This document shows positions 38,701 to 51,080 of a stretch of 64,000 nucleotides of DNA, piece by piece. The DNA is from Diprion similis (Eukaryota > Arthropoda > Insecta > Hymenoptera > Diprionidae). Within the stretch, counting starts at the first letter, position 1. Each line of letters opens with the position of its first letter. Location: positions 6,978,481 to 7,042,480 of the forward strand of contig NC_060111.1 in assembly GCF_021155765.1 (NCBI RefSeq), in the 5' to 3' direction. A program made the position numbers and the translations under genes. The notes under the pieces are model-generated. The model searched no databases and had not been told where the DNA came from. It saw only the letters and a program-made list of their open reading frames with translations.

Positions 38701-41700
38701 CAATTGATATTTAACGGATTTTATATTTTTTAAATACGATTTTTATTGTAGTTCATACCTCGATAGGTATTCATTGATATTCATTAGACCTTAACTATTT
38801 ACTATTCCTCTTTTCTTTACTTTAAATTACATACCCATTTCATATATTTTTCCCTAACGCATGGCTTGAGATATGGCATGGAATATTTTTTTGAGATCAT
38901 TTATAAAGGTACAATCTCCGGTATAGTATAAATATACATATATATTTTATTGTCTTATCTTGCCTGTGTACATATAACACGTGTCAGATTTAATGAATGA
39001 AATGACAATCAGACATATTACCGTTCAAAGAATCACTTTAAAATTGTGTTTGATTTAAGCTCGAGAATCATAATTTTCTGATGATCGTTCAAAAACATTG
39101 GACATATTATTACAGTCGAATTGACCGCATGCACACTCCAATTCATTCTCTAATCTATGTGTATCTGAGAGTAACTCTTAAAATTCATATTTCCTTACCT
39201 TATCCACTTTTTCGCATTCGGTATGTATAAGTAGTAATAGCTAATGCCCTGCACCTAATACTATCGCTGTAATGTTTTTAGTTCATATGAAATAGTGAAA
39301 GACTCTCTTTGGTATAAAGGGCTGTAAAGAAAGAAGAAATAGATGCCGATTAAATATATCTATGCAAAAGTTGTGTTTCGCCAATGCAATTAAAATCATG
39401 TCGATTGTCTATCAGTTGATTATATACATGACGAACATGGTTATTGTTGTTCGTAATTATTGCATAAAGAAACAGCGATATTTGCAAACTTTTTATCTAA
39501 AATATTTCACAGTTATAGTGAAATGTGAATTTAAGCAGGTATTCAGAGGTTGTATGTTTTAAACTTAAGATTTGGATGAACTCAATCTGTACATCAAATT
39601 GCAGGTCAATGATGCCAACGATTTTATTTTTCTGGCGCACAATTATTTGTTTGCATCATTATAGTCTGAACACCACAAAGAGACTCTTCATTCGCATTGA
39701 TCAGTTATTGAAATCTATGTGTTTACACTTGTGTCCTTTGGTTTATTAAAAAAAAAAAAACGCGGTCTCCGAGTGACATTTCTCATACCTAAAAGCCTGT
39801 CTCCAAACATCTGTTTCTTCTTCATTTATATATTTATATGTAATTCAAATGATAAAAATTGATTGACATTGAAGGATTTCTCTTTCTTAGGTGTTGATTG
39901 GAGATCATTAACTATCCCAGCTTGCCTCCCTATCACAACGGATTACTTTCCAGATAAAAGAAGTTTACAGAATGATTATGTCGTCTCGGACTACAACTTG
40001 TTACCCGATGATGTAAATGCAGATTTTGCACAACTTAGAGCAATATACAAAAAACCACTTAATACAGCTGAGGTTTTCAAAGAACTTGTATCTCAGCGTT
40101 TAGCTCAGGTAGAATCTCCTTTTATTGTATTCTTCTTGAGTACTACAAATTTCTGACAGTATTTAGTTTTGTGCAAACTATTTTTCAGGGATTTCAACTG
40201 ATAATTTTACCACCAGCCAATAAAACGCAGGCAACAACACCCGGCAGTAAACCTCCAGCTCCGATAAGCTCATTGATGCGTGGGATGCAGATTGAGTCAG
40301 AGCCTAAAGAAGAGTACCTACTTAGTATTGGCAGAATTTTTCACAAAATATCACTTTGCGGAAATTCTATAACAGTCACACGTTACCGACCAAGGTTTGT
40401 ATAAAAAACATTATTCCCGAATCTGAATAAAATGATGTTTCATTTTATTCCCACTAAAATTCACCATACAGATCATAATTATTCTGATTATAAGAAGAAT
40501 ATTTATTTTCACAGGCATCCATATCCTCCATTTAACATACACTATCGGTATCGTTTTCACGCTCCTCATCACGACACTTACGAAGTATCGTGGGTTGCTT
40601 TCACAACTGAAAAATTGGAAAATTACAACTGGAATTATTTGGATCATTATATTTGCACTAGAGGTGATACAGATTTTTCATTAGTCGAGGTAAGCCTCAT
40701 TAAACATCAACTTGGTAATAGTTTTGCATTTAGTTGTGGGCGGATTTGTTGCGCGAAATCGTTTTAAATTATTCAATACAAAGTCGTCTTCTGACCAATT
40801 CCATTTCTTTCTCTAGGCACTGAAATATTGGCGATTTAGGGTATTTCTACTTCCTCTGAGTACCCCTGCCACACGTCGCATCTTGGATGGTTCGGTATAT
40901 TGCGACATATACTCACCAGCGACTTCCACAGAGCAAGCCAACTTTATGGAAGGATTCTTACGGTTTATTGAGACGTGGTTGAACAGAATTCGCCGTCCCA
41001 ACGCGAACAAAAATTGGGTAACGTTTAATATCTGCCTACTAGTTATACCGTTGTATAATTTCTTGATGTACTCACACGTGTCAATGTGTATACGTGTCCA
41101 CATACACATAAAATGTTTCTTCTACATCATGACAGAGAAGTACATTGTCGATCTTAGCATGTTGGCTAGTATCGGTACGGGTCGATCGCTAATGCGATAC
41201 ACAGACATAGTTTAAAGAGTTACTCTTATTATTTTTTATGCGTTTCAGGAAGTATGATTAATAATTCTTTGTGAGCCTATGAATACCTCTACGAAAATCA
41301 TAGGTAGAATTAAACTGCAAGATCATCAATTTGAAAAGTTGTATCGGGCTGTGTACTGAGATATGTTTTAGAATATGGTTTTCGTAGTTGGCAAGGTATT
41401 GACCATAAATTGTATAATTTGGAGGTAATTTCGAAAGACTTGTTGATCCCCCATAGAATAATACCTATATCCTCTATAAAAAGTGGTCTAGTCTCATATC
41501 ACTTTATCATTGTTTTTCCTTGTCGTCTAATTATGTACTATCTATTGAGTAATGTTTACATGTCGATCGATATTTGAATTGTGTTTTATTTTTGAAAAAA
41601 AAAAATTTTCCCTTTAAATTTTATCTCATAAATTTGTTTTTGGTATATTTTTTTTTTATTTTTTTCTATTTTGGCAAACTGCATGTTATTATTTAGTTGC

Positions 41701-44700
41701 AGTTGTGTTGTGTAACAATTACATAGATTTGGTTTCACAGCTTGATTTGCATCTAACATTGCAAGTGCGATATTAAGTTTCCTTTCACGCCTTGACTTCG
41801 GATTAACATCATCGTTATGTAATTTTACAAGTAACCGTAACTTTACAATAACTCATTTTCAGGCTACATAATATTTTTTCCCGAGTTTAGTAACAATATA
41901 CAAGTTTCTTTCTACCACCATTCTGCAAACGAATTTTGGACGTACTAAAAATTGGAATACGTAGAGGTCAATTAAATTCACACTTGCGACAAAGGTTTAG
42001 TTTTGAAATTTTTTGAGTCCGACCTATCAAGAATTGATCTCGTTACTTATTGTGAACAATCTTTTCTATTTGAAAATTGTAATGCAATAAATTTGCGACA
42101 AAATGATACAAAGGCTTAATTTTAGAATTTCATGAACAAGAGATGAGACTAAAACACAGACAAAAATACGAGTCTTGCAGAAATTGAATTTATAGGAAGA
42201 ATTTAGGATTTTACCATTTTATTCAGGCGAAAATGCGGATGCAGCGCAAATCCTCTTCTGTAGAAGAAGACCGTTTAGCATGATATGTTTCAGAGCCCGG
42301 CAGCTCTAGTTGGAGTTCCCCCGAGAGATCCTGCCTCCCACTTGACAAGGCGCAGGCACAGCACGAGCCTGATATTCCTCACTAACCAGGTACTTCCTAT
42401 CCACCCCCTAGCATCACTTCGTCGACAGACGTGGAGACGTTGAAATTTTCAGCTGATTGATTACAGATATTTATCGGGACACATTGAGTCTATATTATAT
42501 ACCTATACGATGTACACATGTAAATTTATTCAATTTTTTTCAAATGTATCGCATATTTTTACCACAATTTTTCTTTCCATTTTCTCTTTGAGTTTTATAT
42601 CACATACGCCGAGCTGATTCGAAACTTTTTATCAATTTATCTGTGAATTGCTTACAATTGATTGAAGTTAATTTCATTTTCTTTGTACATGTTTGAAATG
42701 GAGAATGCTGGCTTTGTTTTTTCGCCTCTTTAAATATGCAATAATGGTCGAATTTTGTTCCTTGTACTCACAATTGTTTGACAGCAATACACCACGAAAT
42801 TTTTATTTGTATAAAAAAGAATATCCTTTTGTAGCTTTACGAATGATTTAACTGTGATCTTTTTCAAAACTATCATTGATTAGTAGCTTGTATGAGAATT
42901 TAATGATCTTGTCTGCTTGATTTTTTTGCTTGAATGTTCATCATTATAAGTTTGCAAGCTTATATATCGTGCGAAGGAAATATATATATATTTTCATATA
43001 TACAAATATATTCAGACGTAGTTGAATGCATATTTGATAATTAATATTCTATTTAATTCATTTTTCATACTTGAAGTATAACAATTCACGAATTGGCAGC
43101 TTATCAAGTTCTCGCAGTTATCAAAATTTTTCCTCCTACTTTCCAGACAAGTCTTGTTGGCAGCTCTCCGTTCAGAGAGAGACTTGGGAGCAACCGCCTG
43201 CCTGAAAAACCGAGACCCAGGTTTGATCTGCTTGCAATGATGTGTTGATGCTTTGTCATGGATTCTCAGTAGTTTGGCCGTGTTTGTTTATTTCAGCTTT
43301 TGCCCCTTCATCTATCGCTCACAGCTGTCTCACAGTTTCATATTATATTGTTAGACTATCGTTGTTGGATTGCAGGTAGAGAAAGTGGGCTTTAAAATCC
43401 TATAATATTATAACAATATGCTCACACAAATATTTCATTTTCTCACACCTCTAAATTTTTAACTGTAATTGTCTAGTTCGAAACTCACAGGATTCTAATA
43501 CAAATTTCAATACATCTTTAATATGCATCAAGCTTTTGTATGTTGGGAATAATTGCATTTGTAACTAGCAATCTTACTGGTATTCTGCAGTTCTACTCAT
43601 TTCCTGATTGTCTATTTCATCAGAAGTTTATAGCTTTGGCAATATAGGTCTCGATATATCGATAATAAAGTCAGAAAATGGTCACAGTGTTAAGTAGGTG
43701 AAACCTTGATTGAATATTACGACCCTGAGACTGTAAAGTTTGGTCCTCCTTACGACAAATTGTTCGCATAAATGCTATCCAATTGTCGCACTATAGTTCA
43801 GCACAAAATCCGACGTCCATTGTTGTTCACCGACAACTTTATCGAGCTCGTATCGCGTAACGAATTGCTGCCTAAATGAAAATTTACCATTTTTCCTTGA
43901 GTCGTTCATGTATTGATTTTCTTCTCTGTTCCATTTTGAGGATATTGTATTCGGAGACTCGCTGAAATCTATTTTGAATCCATTTTTATATTATTGTATA
44001 CGTATGCTTATTGTATCTATTTTTTATTCGTTTTACCTATCATGATTTATGGTATTATTATTCATTAGCATATGGTATGGGTGGTGTGTGAGTGAGTCAC
44101 AGGGTTCTTTGTACAGGAGAAGCATGTAGTGAATACAGCTGCGTCTGCCCGCACATGCCTTGACATTCCTCGCCAAGTCCCACACAGGTCAGTTTTAATT
44201 TATTTTTTTACACCTCGGTTGTGTTTAGAAAGTAGTAAATTGGGCAAAAATTTTTTAATTTCTCCATAAATCTTCTTCAGTTTCAGTTAAACGAGTACCT
44301 TATAATTTTATTTTCCTACCAAATTATAGAGAAGTTTTTCTACTCGTCAGGGCTCAATCGTACTTTCTATCTGATCATTATATCGCTTTATTTCTGGTAA
44401 CAAAAGTATCGGTTCTGAAGAATATTCTTTATTGCTTCTGTGTTCTGACTCAGTTAATACCTCGATGTTGGTAACTGACAGCAAAACTAGAATAGTTGAC
44501 GATGAATTACCATTGGACAGTAATCGTTCATTATTTCAAATTAATCGGCAATACTAATTCGTGCATATAGTTTGGCTTTAGACAGCACATGTGCATTGCT
44601 TGAGTCTCAGCACCGTGGAGTCTATTTGTATTTTCTCAATTCTACATCCAGTGTGTCAAAACTTTCATACCTTTATCTACTCTTAAATCAATTAATCAGA

Positions 44701-46807
44701 TCTGGCTCAAAAGTTATGGATAGAGGCAGAGTGTCGCCTGCAAGCGAGGCTGTCCTACCACTTTCTCCGGAGCTACAACAACAACAACAACAACAAGACC
44801 ACTCAGAATGTAGTGAAGACAGGTAACGATCTCAATAAAATATACCCAAAATCGAACAGTTCATGAAACGAATACTATTCTTTTAGCATAAATGCCGAAG
44901 TGAGCAGGATTAAAAGCAGCGCTTCTAACGCAGAGATACTTGAGGCAATGAAGCAACCGCATACTGGAATAGGATTTTTAACTCAGCACCCGTCATTGCC
45001 AAGCCTAACGTTTGTCAGCGCAGAAGCTGTCCAATGGTTGAACAATCACATCGAGGGTGGAGTCACAGTTGAGAAAGCAATTGTTATAATGGAGGTGATT
45101 TATACTCTGATGTGTACCTTAAACCGTTTCAATATACATACATGCTAATGGAAAATATTCCAGGGAATGATTCGAGAGAGGTTGATTTGCCATGCATCTG
45201 GAAGTTTCAAGAAACCATTTATGCTGGGATTTTACCTCTATCATATTGTGCAAGACAAGGATAGCCAGAAAGGTATGCTGTCTTCAGATTCCACCTGGCA
45301 TTTCATTATATTAGCAAAATGTATCATCGATTCTTCCTCATTTTATTGCAGATAGGGAATACTTTCCACCCTTGGGTGATCTTCGGAGTTTTGAGAATGA
45401 ATGGGTCGAAGTTGAGATGAAAGTGCCAAATGGGTGGTGCGAACCCAGTGCTTCAACGCAAATTTCAAATATATCATCACCTATATCTATACCCAGTTGC
45501 GATATCATAGACGAATCTAGTGTTCCTGTTTTTCTACGCGAGGACTCGGATCTTGTATTCTTGATGGAGGATCGTGAACGGACTAGTAAGAATTGATGCT
45601 ATAATAGTTTACGTTACGGACGTATCCGTATATATCTTACAGAATGGATTTGACGACTTGAAAACTTTAAATAATTCACAATGCATTTTTTCCCTATGTT
45701 TTTGCTTAGCGCCAGTTTCTCCGTACAAACACACTCACCTTGATATAGATATAAACAATAAAAGCGATAGAATAGAATGGGGACACCTCAGATATCAGTC
45801 ATTATTCAAGACGGACTATTCTTACGAATTGGTTGTCCAATGGGTCGCATCTTCGGGGAGTATAGTTGCTGACCTTGTAAGTGATGCTATTTAATTATTC
45901 AAAGTGAAAGAGACGTCGACGGTGTGATTAATCAATGGTCATCTTTTTGGTTTGATTCATTTAGATATTCGGGTGGCAACGAAAGGCGCAATTGTGTGGA
46001 ATACAAATGGTTCCTATACCCAGTGATTTGCTTGCGCTACCTTTTACCTTGAAAAGTGATCCTCTTCGGGGCCCAATCTTCATACCTCTACACACAGAAT
46101 GTTTGATGACCAATAAACCATATCTATTTGATGGTTTGTTGAAATTTGAACACACGGTATTAAATTCTGTTGTACAATAATAGCTGTCTGATACTTCGCT
46201 TTCAATGTGTTTGCAACAGAATTTCGGGAAGATACCTACACTCAACGGTTGTTCCTCTTCCAAGAAGCCATAGTGCAAAGGTTCGGTTTCGTACCCTGTC
46301 TGGTGGAAGGCACTGAAAATGATCATCAATACGTCCATGTTACTGGTAATGCATTTATACTCGTACCGTCGACTTCTTGTATTCGAGCCAGACCACGAAC
46401 GGATACGAATATCATCAGACGAATAACGGGCCAGAAACGATATCCAGTTCATCCAGATCAATCTAGTCCGCACGAAGCATATATTACAAGGCATGTCAGT
46501 GGGAAGAATAAAGATGACTACAGCATGGACAGGAGGGTCGGTATAAATATTTAATGTAAATATTTATTGATAAATTAATATGAACTGTTTGTATTTTTTT
46601 ACTCAGGTGGGCTTTTTATGGTCATGGAATCATATGGTGAGTCGGAAGTGGAAATCGTTGTCAACATCAGCGACCGGTGATGAATTGTTTCAAAAAAAAA
46701 TTATTCAAGATTTTAGAAACTTTTGTTCAAACGCAGACAACAGATTAAAACAGTACTGGGAGTCATGCTGGGAACTCAAAGAGAAAACGTGTTCCAGAAC
46801 CGAGTGA
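32730..46807 (+). CDS. Iml1: GATOR1 complex subunit Iml1/DEPDC5 (24 coding exons)
   Basis: Coding exons: 32730-33080, 33182-33307, 33424-33707, 33778-33965, 34122-34318, 34394-34677, 34761-34990, 35077-35292, 35363-35548, 35647-35796, 39891-40108, 40189-40394, 40515-40689, 40817-41017, 42294-42389, 43147-43220 (or 44117-44187 instead), 44700-44822, 44887-45094, 45164-45272, 45352-45585, 45710-45876, 45965-46133, 46220-46536, 46607-46807. Every phase matches, giving 1569 aa, close to human DEPDC5 (about 1600). Diagnostic blocks include [19 protein letters not shown] and [18 protein letters not shown] (N-terminal/SABA region), [24 protein letters not shown], a DEP domain at about residues 1115-1205, and a C-terminal domain starting VGFLWSWN and holding [11 protein letters not shown]. 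In the family this subunit joins Nprl2 and Nprl3 as the GATOR1 GAP for Rag GTPases at the lysosome and holds TORC1 off when amino acids are low. A 4.1 kb intron follows exon 10. The last intron's donor (GTCGGT) is weak. Confidence 0.96.
35797..39890 (+). other. Large intron 10 of Iml1
   Basis: A 4.1 kb AT-rich intron in a gene whose neighbouring introns are mostly 70-160 bp. It contains a 312 bp inverted-repeat element at 37081-37392. No further open frame with acceptable splice sites stood out. Confidence 0.85.
37081..37392. mobile_element. Inverted-repeat element in Iml1 intron 10, 312 bp
   Basis: The ends TTAGACTGTATCAAAAAAAT and its complement are perfect over more than 30 bp and sit between TA tracts. 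Inside, GTTCAGAATAACGAAAAAAG and its complement pair. It resembles the fragment at 3712. Non-coding. Confidence 0.85.
42294..42389 (+). other. Iml1: Iml1 symmetric cassette exon (96 nt)
   Basis: It is flanked by a TTTCAG acceptor and a CAG|GTACTT donor. It is 32 codons long with phase 0 on both sides, so it can be included or skipped without shifting the frame. The peptide is basic and Ser/Thr-rich with an RRRHSTSL motif, a good-looking basophilic kinase or 14-3-3 type site by pattern. It lies in the poorly conserved linker before the DEP domain. Confidence 0.72.
43147..43220 (+). other. Iml1: Iml1 alternative exon, version 1 (74 nt)
   Basis: A TTTCCAG acceptor and a CCCAG|GTTTGA donor bound it. 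It enters in phase 0, leaves in phase 2, and joins in frame to [10 protein letters not shown] in the exon at 44700. The peptide contains [11 protein letters not shown] and ends in EKPRPR. It is phase-equivalent to the exon at 44117-44187. Confidence 0.72.
44117..44187 (+). other. Iml1: Iml1 alternative exon, version 2 (71 nt)
   Basis: A TTTGTACAG acceptor and a CACAG|GTCAGT donor bound it. It enters in phase 0 and leaves in phase 2, the same as 43147-43220, and also joins in frame to the exon at 44700 (peptide starts [10 protein letters not shown] and ends RQVPHR). If spliced after version 1, the frame shifts and a TAG at 44127-44129 ends translation, so the two should be used as alternatives. 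Confidence 0.62.
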
Positions 46808-46872
46808 TTAAGTACATACCAGTGTCCTGAATTTCAATGGCCTCGCTATTTAATTTCCCAAATTTATTGTAC

Positions 46873-46878
46873 ATTAAA
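46873..46878 (+). terminator. Candidate Iml1 poly(A) signal
   Basis: An ATTAAA hexamer lies 66 bp after the stop codon. An AATAAA about 300 bp further on (near 47176) is an alternative. No downstream GU-rich element was tested. Confidence 0.35.
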
Positions 46879-47874
46879 AATACTATACGAGTGCTGGTTC
46901 ACTCAGTCCAAAAAAATTCAGTGATCAACTAAGAATTACATATGAAAAACAGTTTGATTTATAGTGATAGCTTTAAATAGGCCTATACAGCCTGAAATTC
47001 CTATTCTTGCCATTTATGTACGAAAGTGAAATTCACAGAATATTAAATACAACAACAACAACAATATAAGAAACTCAGGTTTAAATCTTTTATTAGTTAC
47101 GTTTAAAGTAATACATTAATTAATACTAATATTAAATACCAAGTTATCCATTTTATTAGACATTTTGTATTCAAAAATAAATAAGTGTTTCTTTCGACAA
47201 CTCCAGATAATTTGTACGAGGAGCAAAAGATGACATCGTGATTAATGGATTTTCAATTTACACGTTGTCATAAGGAGTGATCTGATCACTTGTGTTATAA
47301 TACTTATATGTAAAGTTGAACAGAAAAGAAATAGAGCTAAATTGTACACTGATCAAATTTATAATTGAAAAATAATTATCATTCTCACACTATCAAACGG
47401 ATTCTAGTCCTCATGAGAAACTAGCGCTGATATGTACGCTCATACTATCAGAAGTTGTAATTATCCAATTTTAATTATGCCAAAAACGAGCCGCACGCAG
47501 CTCACGGCATTTCATTTAGCTTATAGCTTTCATAAAAAAATCATTATTTGATATTTTAATCCTAAGTATTCGTAAGATTTACTAGCTACAAAGCAAAAGT
47601 TCCATAACGCTTCAGATGAATGGACGCAGAAGTGAAAAATATTATCAAAATAAAAGGACCTGTTATGTCAGTAAAGTCTGCTCGAAAAAAATTTAAATAT
47701 ACGGTTATTCTAAGCTAATGATTACACCCGTAATTTATAAAAAGTGGGAGAAAAAAAAATAAATTGTAAAGCCATTCACCGTTTTAGTACGCGCTTTTTG
47801 ATGGTGGTGTTGCAAAATATTTTTTGTTTTTCCTCATGAACGTTCGGCTGAAAATAAATTATGGATTTATAGCA

Positions 47875-47880
47875 TTTAAT
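47875..47880 (-). terminator. Candidate RacGAP1 poly(A) signal
   Basis: Plus-strand TTTAAT reads ATTAAA on the minus strand, 44 bp past the stop codon. A more distal site is possible. Confidence 0.3.
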
Positions 47881-47923
47881 CTGTGAATGTAACGATCTCT
47901 AACGTTCGGTAGATGAATATTTT

Positions 47924-50776
47924 TTATATATTGATTTTAGAATACCTTGAACTGATAGGAGTATTAAAAAATCCCCTCGATGCTGTTCTTTTTAAAAGTG
48001 ACTCTGTAGACGGAGTGTGTCTAAGTTCCCCAGTTTTCGGTGTGCCCACTGCGTTTAGTCCTTCAGAGTTGACGAAATTCGCCCAATAATCTGACGGAAT
48101 CTTTAACAGACTTTCCACTATCTGTAAAAGAACGAAAGTAATATTACTCTAAAATATTCTGAAAATATGATGAAATCAGCAAAAGACACTTACTGCAACT
48201 TGGCTTTTCGTTTCGCTGAGCATTGAGTTTGGAGAAGGTTCCTGACAGCTATAGCCGACAAGAGTTGGTCCGAATACTTTGGCAAGATTAGTGATCGGCA
48301 TTTTGCATTCTGGACTGCTCGACACTCGCTGCAAGTGGAGGATCAAGAATGCTAATGTATCGCGATTTGGTTGCGGTAATTCCGATATCGCTTGGTAAAG
48401 AGCAGCGTCAGCATCCTGTTTGTCAGAGATGGCCGTCGCCCTTGCAAAATCTCCCCATAGTCCGACTGTTATCAAAGGTTCGCGAAGAGTTCTGAAATAA
48501 GAGAGCAAAATTGTGAGTAAAATACTCTGTACTTACAAATAACTTTACTCAAGGAATTGATAAAAGTTATTTGTTATTGTTCCAATTCTTTTTTATAATC
48601 CGACAAATATACCTCAAGAAGTCTTTCAAAGTTGAACAAATAGTCGGTATATCGATGTCGGAAAGGTTGGGGGCACCTTTTCCTTTCAAAAACTTCTCCT
48701 TCAAGCATTTAACGTCACTCGAACCGCCATTCACCCTGTATAAACCTTGTTCGCCCATTCCCCTCAGTTCAACCTCATTTATACAGTGTACCACCAGCGA
48801 TGGCACCATGGGTGGTATCATGGGGGTGTAGTCTGCGATTGTACCCTACGAAGGCAAAAATTGCTCACCTTGAATGGGTTCCATTGTTTCTTTGAATTGG
48901 AAAAACAAATATTGTTTACAACTTACAGACGTTCCACGTAAAGTCGGGGTATTTCCTGCAGGTACGCACGGCAATGGTACTAGGTCTTTACATTCAGCGT
49001 GAGAAGTAGCTCTGCACTCTCTGCATTTCAAAGCCACACGTCCGAATCGAATTCTGCAACAATAAAGTTGTAGTTGGATCAAATTGCCGTCCAAATTTTA
49101 TGATAATCTGACATTGTACAAGATATTGTTCCCTCACCGTTTTCCACAAGGAGTGCATACTTCTGGCTTGATAACAGTCTTTGCTGTGAAAGTGTGACCC
49201 CTGGACGATTTAGTGTTCAAAGTATATCCACCGATATTAGGGCTGGGCTTGAATACACCTTCGGAATCTGAACCGGAAGTCATGATGTCGGCTTTTGGGG
49301 CTGAAGGCTGTATGCAAACATATATACACAGATTTTATTCAATGTTTAGAAGTGTTTGCTAAATTCACCTTCTACTTTCATCGTCCTATTTCATTCATGT
49401 CTAGAAATAAAAAAAAAACTCACCTCCACATCCATCAATGGATTTTTTGCATCCACGTGTGAACTTTTCTGTCTGGAGCGGTCAGTGCTTTTGCGATGTT
49501 TGTGGGGAGTCTGTATTTGGGTATTTGGATCTTGATTTTCATTCCCAGGCATTGCTTCAATCACAGAAGATGCTGTGATGGGTCCATCCTTGGGCAGAAC
49601 AACAGTAGTTGTCGCTACTATCCGATCTGATGTATTTAAGTCTACAGCTTTCTGAATGCTGCTGCGTCTTTTTTTGGCCGAATATTCCCCACTTGGCCTG
49701 TGCTCTTTCCATTCGCGTTTCTTTTGATTTTGCTGGAGCATTACACTCGCGTCCAAGTCGTCCTCTGATTTTGAAAAACAACTCAGATCGCTGAGCAGAG
49801 ACCCGGTAGAATCCAATTCTGCTATTGTATTAAGCCTAGGAGAGAAGTAACGAAGTATTGAAATTAAGGCAGAATCTTTTTAAATCTTCCTGATTTTCCT
49901 AAGGATAATCAATTTGGACTCTTACTTATCAGTGTGATGCAAGTCTTTCAAATGGACGTTGCTGCTGCGATTATTCAATGTTGTATTATTGAGGAATTGT
50001 AACTTTTCGCGTGTTTCATCATTCAAGTTTCTACCTCCATCGTGTAGGAACAAGTCACGAACCATGGAAATTTGTCTTTCCTATGTAAATAGAACATTCA
50101 GCATTTATATCGAATATAAAAGAACGGGTTTTCGTCATTTAATACACGCTAATACATATTCTAGTATTTCATTGACAACTAATTGTCGAATTTTTTCTTA
50201 CCAACGAGTTACGTTGATCTTCAACGATGCGTCGTCGTCGTTTCTCCTCGTCAAGTAGTCGACGAGCATGACTTAGTTTTCTTTCTAGATCTGCCGCCTC
50301 TAAATGAGATTTTTCCAAAGCAGAATGAAGTCGCTGGCATTCCTGCACAGACGCCAACCATTTTTGTCGCATCTCTTCCTGATTGATAGCAAAGCGCAGA
50401 AATTCTGAAACATTAAAACATCAATATCTCTCTCTCTCTCGCAGTTGAAACTTTCTAAGCCTCGACTTGGCTAAAAGAACGAAGGATCGTACAAGAGATC
50501 GGAGTACACAGGAAGCTACTATCTCTGAAGATAGCAGATGTTGCTTCGAGAGTGAATTATTCGTGGCTCTACGTTAGTGAAAAATGAATGTTCTTCTCAT
50601 AATGTAGTAACGTAAAAATGTATTCCGAATTTACGATCGTGGGGGGTAATTTCGTCGGGTGAAAAACGAGGCATCAATGAACTGAGCTAACCTTCTTCGC
50701 ACGATCCGTTGACGAGTACGTTGGTACAACGCACCAGCTCATCGTGAGAGGCCAATATCGACAGAGAAGTTGTCAT
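47924..50776 (-). CDS. RacGAP1: Rac GTPase-activating protein 1 / Tumbleweed, centralspindlin subunit (9 coding exons)
   Basis: Minus-strand exons: 50776-50692, 50404-50202, 50080-49926, 49835-49424, 49307-49138, 49053-48927, 48845-48613, 48491-48194, 48121-47924 (stop TAA). Phases close to 626 aa, matching human MgcRacGAP (about 632) and fly Tum (about 625). An N-terminal coiled coil (about residues 35-130, many Glu/Lys/Arg and RRRRIVEDQRNSL) runs into ERQISMVRDLF. A basic Ser-rich linker follows. A C1 domain spans about 323-372 (HTFTAKTVIKPEVCTPCGKR, then the C-x2-C and H-x2-C ligands). A RhoGAP domain spans about 390-560 with the arginine finger in GLYRVNGG (Arg421) and the conserved DFLRTLREPL. 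The family pairs with the kinesin MKLP1/Pavarotti at the spindle midzone and recruits the RhoGEF Ect2/Pebble for cytokinesis. The ATG at 50776 is followed directly by conserved N-terminal sequence. Confidence 0.96.
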
Positions 50777-50825
50777 TTCGACAGCTTGAGGCTACCAACT
50801 CGCAATGGCCAAGTACCAATTTGAT

Positions 50826-50949
50826 CTGAAAACGAGAAGACGAAGGATGTTAAACGCTACTGAGGCGGATTCGCTGCCGGCTCTATGATCTGTGGTCTTA
50901 GCGTCGTTGCTCCGAGAAACGAGATGAGAAAACAACGATGAAAACTCAC
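50826..50949 (-). other. Probable 5'UTR intron of RacGAP1
   Basis: On the minus strand a strong GTGAGT donor begins at 50949, and a polypyrimidine-type TTTTCAG acceptor ends at 50826, about 50 bp before the start codon. The leader exon would lie upstream at about 50950-51080, which also marks the likely promoter region. Confidence 0.5.
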
Positions 50950-51080
50950 CCTGCGTCCGTCGAATTTACTGAACCACCGTAAAACGCACCAGTTTTAATA
51001 TATCGTTGTAAATACCGATTGACATAGCTCGCACGCGTTGTTGACGATTTCCGAGCACTACATCTAGATACAACCGCCTA

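Larger units (their letters stand above)
46808..47923. other. Convergent 3' interval between Iml1 and RacGAP1
   Basis: Both genes end into this 1.1 kb AT-rich interval, which should hold both 3'UTRs. No coding potential was seen. Confidence 0.6.

Noticed and set aside
44572..44699. Upstream extension of the frame before the Iml1 exon at 44700
   Set aside because: The acceptor at 44698-44699 gives the phase needed by the upstream exons. The extension is intronic sequence that happens to be open.
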